Part shown: piece by piece, positions 10,375 through 20,141 of the stretch
Position numbering within the stretch: position 1 is the first letter of the stretch
How the letters are laid out: each line of letters begins with the position of its first letter
Assembly: GCA_964058805.1 (NCBI GenBank)
Contig: CAXKVV010001150.1
Span: 1-29,869, forward strand
DNA: 29,869 bases
DNA from: Schoenoplectus triqueter
Lineage: Eukaryota > Streptophyta > Magnoliopsida > Poales > Cyperaceae
Reading direction: 5' to 3'
Position numbers and translations under genes: made by a program
Notes under the pieces: model-generated
Seen by the model: the letters and a program-made list of their open reading frames with translations, nothing else
What the model was told of the DNA's origin: nothing
The model's database searches: none

Positions 10375-10594
10375 CCGTTGTATGCTCTCCTGTTGAATTC
10401 CATCACCTGCCCACCAAAGCAAAATATCCTTCTCACAAAGAACACATACTAAGTTACTAACACAAAGAAAGAAGCAGAATAAAATAGTCTCATTCTATTT
10501 ATCTGTTGCCACTAGCTATCAGCCTAGCTATCACAAACTAATTAACAATTACTGAGCAGCAGAGAACAGTAACCATCGATTTGATATTATAAGC

Positions 10595-10786
10595 ATGGGT
10601 CAGCTTCATGTTGTTTTTCTTCTGATGTTACTGTTGGCGGCTTCAAGCTCTCAAGATGTCATGGCTGCAAGAACTTTGAAAGGAGAGCAGCTGTTGGGAA
10701 ATGAAAGCATTTTGTTTATGATCCTGAAGGGGAACCCGTCTAGCCATTCGTGTCACACCGGCGACCCGAATAAACCTTGCCCATAA
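10595..10786 (+). CDS. Small secreted two-cysteine peptide precursor 2 (63 aa)
   Basis: Paralogue of the gene at 2729. Residues 1-46 differ from it at about six positions, all mild except E35G and K42M. The signal peptide is residues 1-24, ARTLKGEQL is at 25-33 and NESI at 36-39. The tail is C53-x8-C62 with an HTGDPNKP interior. Residues 47-52 (NPSSHS) are one shorter and quite different from paralogue 1. The start is AAGCATGG, and the upstream leader has no better in-frame ATG. Promoter, leader and 3' UTR are co-duplicated. The role is inferred as an apoplastic signalling or defence peptide; an antimicrobial peptide is less likely given a single Cys pair and no strong cationic charge. Confidence 0.85.
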   Translation: MGQLHVVFLLMLLLAASSSQDVMAARTLKGEQLLGNESILFMILKGNPSSHSCHTGDPNKPCP

Positions 10787-11450
10787 TTTTTATTTTTTTG
10801 CTATGTACTTTTTTTTAAAGAAACTACCCATACATAAAATAATTACAGATGGAAGAGAGAAAGTTTAAGTACATAGACATTAACCCTCCTTCAGTAATAC
10901 AGGGTCCCCTTTGGTTTTTTGCCTTGTTGGAAATTAATAGGAAATTAACAAGTTCGAGTTCCTTCACTTTATTTTTATATTAGAGCTGTAACTTAAATTT
11001 CGCTCTCATAATATAGTTCTCCGATAAATAATTTATAATATAAAATTTTAAATATATTTAATAAAATTTCACATTAAAGAAAATTTAAACATAATATTTT
11101 TAAATATTAAGTAATAATGATAATTATAATACTAAATAATATAACTAAACACATAATAATCTATAAATGATCATATAAAAAGTTAGATCATTTTAAAAGT
11201 TAAGTTTTGCCTTAAATATATTACACACATTATTTTAAATGATGAAAGAAACTATTTTATATGAATCTTTTGATTCAAAAAGATGAAAAGATTTAAACAA
11301 AATTAATGATGAAAAAAGTGATAATATGATATATTTGAGAGGTTTGAAATCTTAATCCTCTTTATATATTAAGAATTACAACACTAAAGAGTGATAGTTA
11401 TATTTGTATAATACGAAATCATTGTTCTTACTTTTTTTTTCATGCATCTA
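10787..11450. other. 3' flank of peptide gene 2 and AT-rich spacer
   Basis: 10787-10900 is the conserved 3' UTR. 10905-10990 matches the flank of gene 3 near 14690-14760 (TTGGAAATTAATAGGAAA, ACAAGTTCG). The rest is very AT-rich with no gene. Confidence 0.55.
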
Positions 11451-12478
11451 TCATGATTGGATGGAGATATAATAACGGTTTTGAAACACTGATTTTTGAA
11501 ATATTATTAAAAGGTGATAGAAAAATACAAATAATCTGTGTTAAATCGTGTTGTTATAACCTCTTTTGAAAGACTTTTAATAATGGTTGTTAAATTGGAA
11601 ATGGTTTTTAATAATAAAATATTATAAAGGACCCTTAACAATGATTCTTTGTTAAAAATTATTGCTAAAGGTCATTTAAAAAATCAAACCTTAACAAAGA
11701 ACACACATTACATAATGCGAAATGGAAGTAGATTGTTATATAAGAACAAACATTTAATATATTATTTATTCAATAATTAATATGATATATATTTATTCAT
11801 TCAATAAAAAAATATTTACTCAACAATACATCCTGCTAATGCAATTAATAATACAAAAAATTTAATTATTTCTAAGAAAAAAGTGAAATATATATATATA
11901 TATATATTGAACCTTTAACCGTATTTTTAAGAGTCAATGTGACCTTTTTTGGCCTAAAAATTATCGTAATGAGTAACTCTATAGATCTTATAGCAAGATT
12001 TTTATAACCACATGGAATGTCTAAATCAAATTTTTCTATCAAAAATTATGTTCATTTGAAGTTGAAATAACCAAATTTTAATTTTAATTTTTTTCATTAT
12101 TTCCTCTTTTCTCCTTTCACTTTCTTTTATCCCTCACCTCTCTTTTAAATATGAAACAGAGAGAAAGAAAAGTAGAAATTTTTGTGAGATTTGGATTTTT
12201 GATTTTTGATTTTTAGATAGCTGGATCGGGATGAATATTTAGTTATATTAAAAAGTCTAGCAATTCGTAAAAACAAAAAGCTAGAATGTCATGGGTGGAT
12301 TTTTTTTCCGTCAGAGCCAACATTCCAATTTCACATTTTGCAATGGTTCTTTACCAAAATCATTGCTAAATATAATATTTAACAACGGTTCTTATACAGA
12401 CTGTTGTTAAAGAGGATATTTAACAACGGTCTCTTCAATAAACCATTGTTAAAGGATAGTTAACTTTTCTATAATGTG
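11450..12478. mobile_element. Probable CACTA-like non-autonomous element (left end unclear)
   Basis: The right end carries subterminal direct and inverted copies of TTTAACAACGGT / ACCATTGTTAAA (12370-12460) and finishes CTTTTCTATAATGTG, the inverse of a CACTA-like CACATTATAGAAAAG. The left side has related AATAACGGTTTTGAAAC and AACAATGATTCTTTGTTAA words. Plant CACTA elements carry such subterminal arrays. No transposase ORF is present, and the left terminus and TSD were not found. Confidence 0.4.
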
Positions 12479-12954
12479 CAGACTATATTTTTAATAATAT
12501 TTTTTATTAAAAATCATTACAAAAGTGAGATGGAAGAAACATTTTTTTTTGTCAAATAATAAAAACACAATGTTTGATTATGACTAACTTCAGAACATTG
12601 CAAAACAGAACTTGTTTAAGACATCTAAGCTTGTACAAATAGAATACAATGAATGTGATTATATCCAACACCACACCAAATTTATAGAACATGCATAATA
12701 ATCTTTTTTTAGTTCCTTGATTTAGTGTAATTATTTGGTTAATTAAGCATATATCTTTCTCTTCGAAGGTAAAGTAAATAGGCTCGTATGAATTTTAAGT
12801 AAATAATTTGAAAGGAACATCATCTAAACTTGATTAGTAATATATTTTGTATATACGTACTCTCTGCTAATGCATATATTTAGTTCTGTGAAAAAAAATC
12901 ACCAGAACTTACAAATTGCAGCTAACATTTCCTCTGTAAATGCATAAATTTCCG
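12479..12954. other. AT-rich spacer ending in downstream block D
   Basis: No gene. 12885-12954 matches 3285-3345 and 15195-15250 (ATCACCAGAAC, TGCAGCTAACAT, TGCATAAATTT), the block found downstream of each two-Cys gene. Confidence 0.5.
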
Positions 12955-13440
12955 TAAGGCGGCCCGACTTGATTAAAATGACCGTCATCTTGTCTGACCT
13001 AGTGACCTGACTTGATTAAAATTTCAACAAAATTGCATGACACACGTTCCTCTTTAGAAAATAAGTCAATGATCGAGCCATGACCTCATATGTGATCTCA
13101 GTACTAATTAATGAGCTACGTACTGGTATTTAACAGTTGAATCATACACACTGATCCATTGAAGATAAATTAAATAATTAACGTACTATATATGGGTAAT
13201 TGGTTACCGAGTAAGAAGGACGTGATCAGTCAGCCTGGTAAATAGAAAATTTGGCAAGTTAGTAATCGATTGACATGATGCGTTGCACAGATCACATTTA
13301 TTTCAATGCATGCATCACTAATGTAACACACTGACAATCTTGGGTCAAAATCAAAAAATATACTTTGAGGATTTTGCCTTTGGCGTTTGCACGCAGAAGC
13401 AGATGCGTGCGACTCCGCATCTGGTAATATACGTTACTAG
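12955..13440. repeat. Upstream block X, copy 2
   Basis: Homologue of 7196-7975, without the 60-bp tandem expansion. It contains GACAATCTTGGGTCAAAATC, ATTTTGCCTTTGG and CGCAGAAGCAGA. It sits ~250 bases before block P of unit 3. Confidence 0.75.
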
Positions 13441-14160
13441 AATGAATTTTAGTGGGGGCAATGTGTAATTTTGAAATTTTTAACGGATGTAGATGAAATT
13501 CTTCTTACATAATGCTCCAGCTATCCACTCAACGACTATCAATATTAGATTATTTAGATACCCAAAATCAAAAAATCCGATGCGAATCTGCATATGGATA
13601 TAAACAATAAAAAGTATAGATATAAATTCAAATACATATGGTCCTTGAGTAAGTTCATAAAATAAACATAAAAAGTATATATAGATATAAATTCAAATAT
13701 AACCAAGATAGTCCCGCATAGAGGACTATGGACCGGGTCTTCTCTTGTTACAAAAGATTTCTAGTAAAATGAAACGGTTTAGTTAATTGCAGTAACACAG
13801 TTGCACTAAAAGCACTATTCAACTGCGTAACACGACCGTCAGTATTCAGGATTCAAACTTCAGAGCACACTGGCCTTCCAGTTCCGTTGTGGCTTCCTCA
13901 GCATAGATATTGGCGTGCCGAGTTTAGTTGATTTCCATCAAATTTGGATGCGATATACATAATTTTTTTGGTCGTTGGACACTCGCTGTTTTTTTTCTAA
14001 GAAACCAGTACTGATTTCTATTTTTGTTCTTTCTTTATTGTTTTTGCACGCACGAATTAAGTTAAGAAAATTGCTTTTCGGTTGAAAATCGCTACATAAA
14101 TTAATATATAGCAGTTTCTTCAGAGAGTCTTGTTCTCTAAAAATTATAAGAAGATTGCAA

Positions 14161-14166
14161 TTGACC
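14161..14166 (+). promoter_or_regulatory. W-box of peptide gene 3
   Basis: TTGACC, 39 bases upstream of the TATA box. It is kept although the AAGAAACTT sequence just before it has drifted to AAGAAGATTGCAA. Confidence 0.6.
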
Positions 14167-14205
14167 ATTCTTCGCGTCAACTTTACCAGCTATTCTCTCT
14201 AAACT

Positions 14206-14213
14206 TATATATA
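14206..14213 (+). promoter_or_regulatory. TATA box of peptide gene 3
   Basis: TATATATA followed by CCTTCATATATATGCTC. Context is conserved with genes 1 and 2; the leader would be ~120 bases. Confidence 0.6.
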
Positions 14214-14356
14214 CCTTCATATATATGCTCTGCTGTTCAACTCCATCACCACAACGAAATATCCTTATTGGGTTATCAGCTACCACTATCACAGGCTAAT
14301 TAACCAACTATAACGAGCAGCTGAGAACAGAAATTGTCGGTTTGATATATATAAGC

Positions 14357-14554
14357 ATGGCTCATCAGCTATATGTTGTTTTTCTTGTGGTATTGTTGTT
14401 GACAGCTTCAAGCTCTCAAGATGCCATGGCTGCAAGAAGTTTGAAAGGGGAGCAACTGTTGGAAAATGAAAGCATTCTGTCTATGGTTTTGTCGAAAAAG
14501 GGACATACATCTGGGCCATCATGTGACACCAGCAACCCGAAAAACTGCGGATAA
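14357..14554 (+). CDS. Small secreted two-cysteine peptide precursor 3 (65 aa)
   Basis: Most diverged of the three paralogues. The ATG at 14357 (AAGCATGG) is chosen because it matches the paralogue starts. Upstream in-frame codons (from 14342) have no ATG. Signal peptide is about residues 1-25, then ARSLKGEQL at 26-34 and NESI at 37-40. The tail is Lys-rich (SKKGH at 46-50), then SGPS at 52-55 and C56-x7-C64. SGPS is also a hallmark of PIP-type peptides, but there it is followed by a Gly/His end, not a Cys pair. The interior DTSNPKN is one residue shorter than in the other two, showing that the loop tolerates length change. Function is inferred only: a secreted signalling or defence peptide. 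Confidence 0.83.
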   Translation: MAHQLYVVFLVVLLLTASSSQDAMAARSLKGEQLLENESILSMVLSKKGHTSGPSCDTSNPKNCG

Positions 14555-15450
14555 TTTTTTGGTTTTTGTTTTGAACTTTGTTTGTAATGGAACTGCCCAT
14601 ACAATGAAAGAATAATGTGAGAAAGTAATGGTAGAGGAAGTGTAAGTATAGTTTTGTGTATTGTTTGTCAGTGGTCTATACAGAGCCATGTTTTTTTTTG
14701 TTTAATCTTCCTTTTGGAAATTAATTAATAGGAAAACAAGTTCGTGTTTCTTAATTTGCTTAATTTTGTATCTCACATCACTAAAGAGTAATAGTTTTAA
14801 ATTTATATAACACAGAGTGTTTTTCTATGTTTATAATCATAAATTGGCAAATAAAATAAATATTTTATCAAAAAAAATAAAAACAAGAAACATTAAAGTT
14901 TGATAAACTTAGAGATCTTTGCAACAGAATTTTTCCAAGACATCTAAGCATCTATACAAATGGAATACAATAAAGATCTTCATGATGCGTAGACTACATC
15001 AGAACCAAACATTAAAAAAAAATCTGAGTTGCTTATATATGTGTAGTTTTTTTGTTGTGCAAATTATTTCTTTTTCTTTGTAGCTAATACCCTGCTAGAA
15101 TTTTAATTAATTTCTAACAAAACATATAACCATTAATTAATCATGTGTTGTATATATCTTCTCAACGAATGCATATTTTTGGTTGTGTGAAAAATTGATC
15201 ACCAAAACTGACAGCTACCAGGTAACATTCCTCTGCAATTGCATAAATTTATTTGCGAAACAAAACAAATAGATCAACTGTTATGCACTTAGTTATAATA
15301 ATGATCAATTGTGTCAGTACTTTTGATCAATTTATATCACACTGATGATCATGATGATATCGTTAAAATTCAAATTACTAATAAGCTCTGAATACGTTCT
15401 TTTCGAGCGCTAAAATTTTTGCACAAAAAAATCAAGAAAATAAAAACTTT
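14555..15450. other. 3' flank of peptide gene 3 with block D
   Basis: 14555-14660 is the conserved 3' UTR (AGGAAGTGTAAGTA). 15180-15450 is block D, the counterpart of 3280-3560: ATCACCAAAACTGACAG, CACTGATGATCATGATGAT and GCACAAAAAAATCAAG are alignable. No further gene. Confidence 0.6.
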
Positions 15451-15955
15451 CATACATAAAATTATCCTAAAATGCATTTACAATATCTTGTATGTTTTTT
15501 TGCTGTTAAATAAAGATTGATAATTAATAAGCATTTGAACTGAGATGTCTTTTATAACCAAGGTCCTTAAGATAAGAATATAATAAATTATATAAGTTCT
15601 AATGAAAAATTTCGATTCATTGATCATTTAAAAATACTCAAAAAAGAATTGAAAGGCTAAAAAAAATAGAAATGCGTTCATTAAATTATGCTATTAATTC
15701 TCTTCTTGATTCCGAGCCAATAAATTCACTCTCAACTCAAATTTGATAACTGAGGAAATTAATAATAACTAATAGTATCAAAAATTGATGAAAAATTATG
15801 TAATTTCATTTTTAATTAATGACAATAAAAACCCTATTTAATTTTATAACTTTTCGGATTAAAAGAGTTGATTTGAAAAGAATTTCTATTTGGATCATTC
15901 ATATTTCCTTTTCCTGTCAAAAAAGACAATTTGAAGATAAGTTACTAAACGAAGC
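15451..15955. other. AT-rich spacer
   Basis: No open frame or recognisable element before the hAT MITE at 15956; its last eight bases are that element's target-site copy. Confidence 0.5.
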
Positions 15956-16150
15956 CAGGGGCGGAGCCAGGATTTTAGATTGAGGGGGGCCGGGACTGGA
16001 GGGGTCAGACATTTATTACAGAGAAAAAATATTAGAGGGGTCAGATATAAAAATTTTATTTTTTTTTTTGACAAAATTATACATATTTTTCGAATGTTTT
16101 TTAAAAATTAGAGGGGATGGGCCCACCCAGCCCCCTTAGATCCGCCCATG
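15956..16150. mobile_element. 195-bp hAT-type MITE with 8-bp target duplication
   Basis: The left end CAGGGGCGGAGCCAGGATTT and the right end AGATCCGCCCATG are inverted repeats. The flanks AACGAAGC (15948-15955) and AACGAAGG (16151-16158) are an 8-bp target duplication with one mismatch, as expected for hAT elements. It contains GGGG-rich and poly-T stretches and no ORF. The 26398 element has the same end type. Confidence 0.8.
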
Positions 16151-16374
16151 AACGAAGGCCAGATAACGGGCAATTGTGAATATACACAATGAGAAAAAAA
16201 ACTGTGTTAAATTGGGATTTGACAACTTAATATTGAAAATCAAATATAGTTTTCCAATTAGTTAGCGAAATAGGTTTGATTATTCACCATTGAATATTAG
16301 GCGCGAAGTACGGCTTTCAGTTGGGAAAAGAAAAAAATAATAATTTTTAATATATCTAAAAAAACTAATAAAGC

Positions 16375-16810
16375 AGATTAAAACCATCTGACAGTATTAA
16401 TTTCTTTTCGGAAACTACAACCAAAATATCTGTCTGCAATAAATATCCATATCAGATTAAAAAAAACTACTAAACCTGAATGCAAAACCCCATAACCACA
16501 ACTGAACAGCAAATACAGTACTTCCAAAAAGTAAACAAGATATATAGCAACCTACAATACCAGCAATAATCAAAAGTAGAAAACATAACACGATAGAATA
16601 ACTAATTCGATGTAGCAGACCCCTTGAATATCAGCAACATCCAAGATCAGAATGTTACAAAGACCCTAAATCTCTTGGTAACTGTGATAAAACAGCAAAG
16701 TAAAGTGATCAAACCAGATGAAATGTATCCCCTTGAAAAATAATTGAATTGCCAAGCTTCTATATATGCCACCCATAAACACAGATAACAGATTACGGCT
16801 TGCCATAATT
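16375..16810 (-). pseudogene. Possible captured gene fragment (intron plus exon edge), unidentified
   Basis: This stretch has a more balanced, non-repetitive composition than its surroundings. Read on the minus strand it ends with a TTTATTGCAG acceptor-like site (near 16430) followed by an open frame starting TDILVVVSEKKLILSD. The upstream part is T-rich like an intron. No domain is recognised and no complete gene is present. Confidence 0.2.
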
Positions 16811-16870
16811 AATTCCTGAAAAAAAATCCTAAAATTAAAAAAAAAATACCCTTAGTGCTATACCAATGGG

Positions 16871-17287
16871 TGTGTTTGGATGGTGAAAGGATTAGTGAAA
16901 GAATAGCACTGTTTGGATTAGTATTTGAGAATAGTGTGAATTTAGTGATATCTCGAGAAATGTGATAACGGTGTTAATTTTTATTATTTCGGGTTAGTAA
17001 AATGTTGTTTGGATGGTAACTTGAGAACAATGGAGATAATAGTTAAATAATTAATTATTTTTAGTATTTTATTTAATAATTATTATTATTTAATGTTACT
17101 CCATATTAATATAAAAAGAAAAAAAATATTATTTTCACGACCCTCATGGATGCTAATCCGCTAACCTAACGTTTTCTATGGGTTAACGGATTAGTATTGT
17201 TCTGCTACTATTCTCGATTTTAATTCTATATTTATATAGTTACTAACCTATGAACAGTACAGTAGTATTCTACACCATCCAAACACA
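16871..17287. mobile_element. 417-bp MITE with GTGTTTGGATGGTG termini
   Basis: TGTGTTTGGATGGTG at 16871-16885 is repeated exactly inverted at 17273-17287. An internal hairpin (CTAATCCGCTAACC against GGTTAACGGATTAG, near 17152-17196) supports a foldback structure. The TTTGGATGG ends resemble hAT or PIF-type MITEs, but no clean target duplication is visible. Confidence 0.65.
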
Positions 17288-17477
17288 TTGAAATTAATCC
17301 AAATTAATGAAAACACACAGGACAAAGAACAAAAGGATTTCTATTTTTTGAAGGAAAAAAAAACAATTGAATTTTACATTTTTCTTTCAGCTCAACTATT
17401 GTATTTGCAGTTTCATTTATTTATCAAAGTAAAAGGGGGAAAAGTAGTCCGCAATTCCGCACACACAATCCTCGTAT

Positions 17478-17622
17478 TTGACGTCATGCATTGTCTTGAC
17501 TGAATTAAAATTTCAACAAAATTGCCACATATATATTCCTCATACATAACGAGTCAACAAGCCGTGACCACATATAGACCTCACTAATTACTCGTAGTTA
17601 ACAGTTGAGTCATGCGAATTGA
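17478..17622. repeat. Upstream block X, truncated copy 3
   Basis: Matches the first ~140 bases of blocks X1 and X2 (TGACTGAATTAAAATTTCAA, CAAAATTGC, AACAGTTGA) and then breaks off exactly where the AGP duplication copy B begins. This is a vestigial fourth unit boundary. Confidence 0.65.
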
Positions 17623-18046
17623 ATATTTTTAAAAATTTTTATATTTATTTAAATATCCATTATCAAAATTATCAAAATAACTCATTGTCATAGGATCCCT
17701 TCCCATAATAAATTGCCTACGTCTGAAATGAAAATACTCGAGGCTTAGAATGTTGAAGATAATTTGTTCCATTAATCGTGTTATCTATCTACACTCTACA
17801 GACTTACGAATTCTCTGACTTGCTACCTGATCATAATAACTGTAAAAACGTAAAACTGAGCGAAAATTTAAAAAAAAAATCCTGCGGTGCAAAATTCCAA
17901 CGGTTCATGTTGAAACTTCTCCCTCCAAGAAAAATAAAAGCAATAGAGCACAATATATTACAGATAATTTCACCGTTTTAAGCGCACAACCTTTAATACA
18001 ACACATACAATATATATAGCCAATTGGCCTTTCCCTCCTCCCATCC

Positions 18047-18053
18047 TATATAA
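18047..18053 (+). promoter_or_regulatory. TATA box of AGP-like gene copy B
   Basis: TATATAA, identical in sequence and position to that of copy A. The proximal promoter is fully retained in the duplicate. Confidence 0.6.
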
Positions 18054-18162
18054 TCTCCCTCCCATGTCCTCTCCTAATCACCGTACAAAAATTTAAACCT
18101 CTACTTGATTATTCCACACATATCTTGTACTGTTCACCTTAATTCTTCTTTCATAATCAAGC

Positions 18163-18396
18163 ATGGCACGTACAGTTGCATGTGTTGTTCTTTTTCTCGT
18201 TGTTGCTGCCTTCGTCGGCAGCGTTGAGTCAAAGCTTGAGATGACCACGCTAAATATCGCCCCGTCGACTGCCGAACCACCTGCTGGTAGCGCTGGTGCC
18301 CCGGCCCCATCCCCATCATCTGTGTCTGATGGATCTGCAGCTGGCGGCCCCACCAGCTCCGCATCCGGTGCTGATGCTTCCTCTCCTAGCTCATAG
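18163..18396 (+). CDS. Small secreted arabinogalactan-peptide-like protein, copy B (77 aa)
   Basis: Exact coding duplicate of 619-852: signal peptide 1-23 followed by a Pro/Ala/Ser/Thr-rich mature domain without a GPI signal. Promoter and leader are almost unchanged, so it is probably expressed like copy A. The absence of any coding difference while flanks carry several suggests a recent duplication, gene conversion or purifying selection. It lies just beyond the two-Cys peptide cluster and 1.7 kb upstream of the diverged paralogue at 20142. Confidence 0.82.
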   Translation: MARTVACVVLFLVVAAFVGSVESKLEMTTLNIAPSTAEPPAGSAGAPAPSPSSVSDGSAAGGPTSSASGADASSPSS

Positions 18397-19099
18397 AATG
18401 CAGAGCCTACAGACACCGATGCTCCAGCGTTCTGATATTTGATTTTGTATAATAATTAATTTGCTTATTTGTATTGAGGATTTCCAGCGTCCTCTTAATT
18501 AAATTATCTCTATTGACTCTGATAAAAGTGGGAGATTATGATTGTATTATAGTTAATTAATGCAGAAGTTTTCATTTTTTATTTCTTTTTTGAGGTTGAT
18601 TTTATCGAATTTTTTTTTTGTTGAAATGACATAAAAATGAAATTTTACAAAAAAAAATGGAGTCCGTTCAGGAATAAAATAAACAGAATGAAACAAATAG
18701 AATGTGCCCATAACTTATCAAATTATATGCTTCATAAATTCCAACGGAAGCTTATGTTTTAATAATTATGCACGAAAATTTTTCTTCCAAGCACCAGTTC
18801 TGTAATACTATGTAATTAATTGGAATTATGTTTTCCATATATCCAAGCCAAATTAACGTTGGAGAATATACTTTTTAAGTTAAGGAGATTTAAATTATAG
18901 ATTAAAATTAAGTTCAAAAATTGAATAATAATTGAAAAGGTTGAATTAATATACTTGTATCTAGGTTGCCGAGGAATGATTAATTAATGTGTCGAAGTAC
19001 AATGCTAATGTCTCATTATACAAATATACATCCAATCATTGAGACTTGAGAAATAATATGTTTTAACTGAATCATCCATTGATTTGTGAATATTGTGTC

Positions 19100-20020
19100 A
19101 ATTTCTTTTTCAAATGTACGAAGGTTATTAATAATATTTCAAAATTTATATCACAAGGGGGAATATTAGATAAATAACTTAAGATTCAAATAAAATAAGC
19201 ATGTACATATTAAACCTAAATAAATAAATATAAATTACAATTGTAGATAAGAAAATCAAATATTAATTCGAACAGTTATGTTAGTCATGCACATTATCTT
19301 CGAGCTAGCATTCATTAAATATAAACCGCACGTATTGATGATGTTCCGTAGATAATATATATTAGAAACTATTACTTTTTGGACACATATTAAATTAACG
19401 ATTTAAATATTAAGCAGAATTCGTTTCAATTAAGATTAATTCTGGGATTTGTTCTAATAACGAAAATAAATATATAAGTACTTATTTGGAGAAAAGATTA
19501 TTTCAAGTTTTGAATTGAAATAATGACAATCAAGTAAAATATAGGAGTACAAAAATCACACAATACATTGAATTTATCTCAGACCTTATTTATTGGTGGA
19601 CTTTTATTAATTAAAAAGTAAGCTACATTTCGTACAGAAAAATATGATATTCAGTCATCATGGATATAAGGATGAAAATGATATGTTACTTGGATTATTC
19701 AAAAGTTCTGAATCTCAAATCGTTTTAACGAAATATTAATAATCAGTGCTCCTCCAAACTTATATGACCAAAACGCTTAATTTGCTCAAAAAAAGTCCTT
19801 AATTTGCAAATAATGACAACTCAATCGTACATCTAACAATAGAAAAAGAGAGAGCAACATCCCAAAAAAATTATAGACTTTAGTTCTGTTATCTCCTTAA
19901 AAAGAACACAACCAACGGCTCATATCATGACTCAAATTACCTCAAAAAAGCTAAACAAAAAAAAAACATACAATAGAAGCGCGCCGCCACTAAAATTATT
20001 CTTCCATCCCACTTCCCCAC
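19100..20020. other. AT-rich spacer and distal promoter of the third AGP-like gene
   Basis: No gene. 19880-20020 becomes less AT-rich and C-rich on approach to the TATA box at 20022. The open frame at 19927-20124 overlaps this promoter and leader and is not considered coding. Confidence 0.5.
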
Positions 20021-20021
20021 C

Positions 20022-20028
20022 TATAAAT
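20022..20028 (+). promoter_or_regulatory. TATA box of AGP-like gene C
   Basis: TATAAAT in a C-rich context, 120 bases before the ATG, equivalent in place to TATATAA of copies A and B. Confidence 0.6.
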
Positions 20029-20141
20029 CCATCACCCCCAATCTCTCAAACTCATCCAACGAGAAAATTCATCTCTAAATTTCCTATATCCCTCATATTA
20101 TTATTCACCTCAATTACATTCTAATTCTTACACAATCAAAC

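Larger units (their letters stand above)
9696..10594 (+). repeat. Upstream block P of peptide unit 2
   Basis: Second copy of the promoter/leader block (see 1841). It retains GGACTATGGACCGGGTCTAC, GTATTCGTGTG, the TTGACC box and the CACAAAGAAAGAA leader. A CACGTG G-box at 10089-10094 was seen only in this copy. Confidence 0.85.
13687..14356 (+). repeat. Upstream block P of peptide unit 3
   Basis: Third copy of the promoter/leader block, shortened relative to the other two. The AAATATCCTT leader word and GAGCAGCTGAGAACAG (as in unit 2) remain. A local ~62-base duplication (ATAAAAAGTATA plus TAGATATAAATTCAAATA at 13607 and 13667) lies at its left edge. Confidence 0.82.
17623..19099. repeat. Duplicated 1.47-kb segment, copy B
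   Basis: Direct repeat of 79-1556. Differences seen include T to C at 18130, A to G at 18161 (position -2 of the start codon), C to T near 18628 and poly-A length near 18650. More differences cluster near the right end (19000-19070). The left boundary lies inside the MITE arm and abuts block X3. Confidence 0.95.

Noticed and set aside
14537..14554. Assigning the third peptide firmly to PIP because of SGPS
   Set aside because: PIP peptides end in a Gly/His motif after SGPS, whereas here a Cys pair follows, and the other two paralogues lack SGPS.
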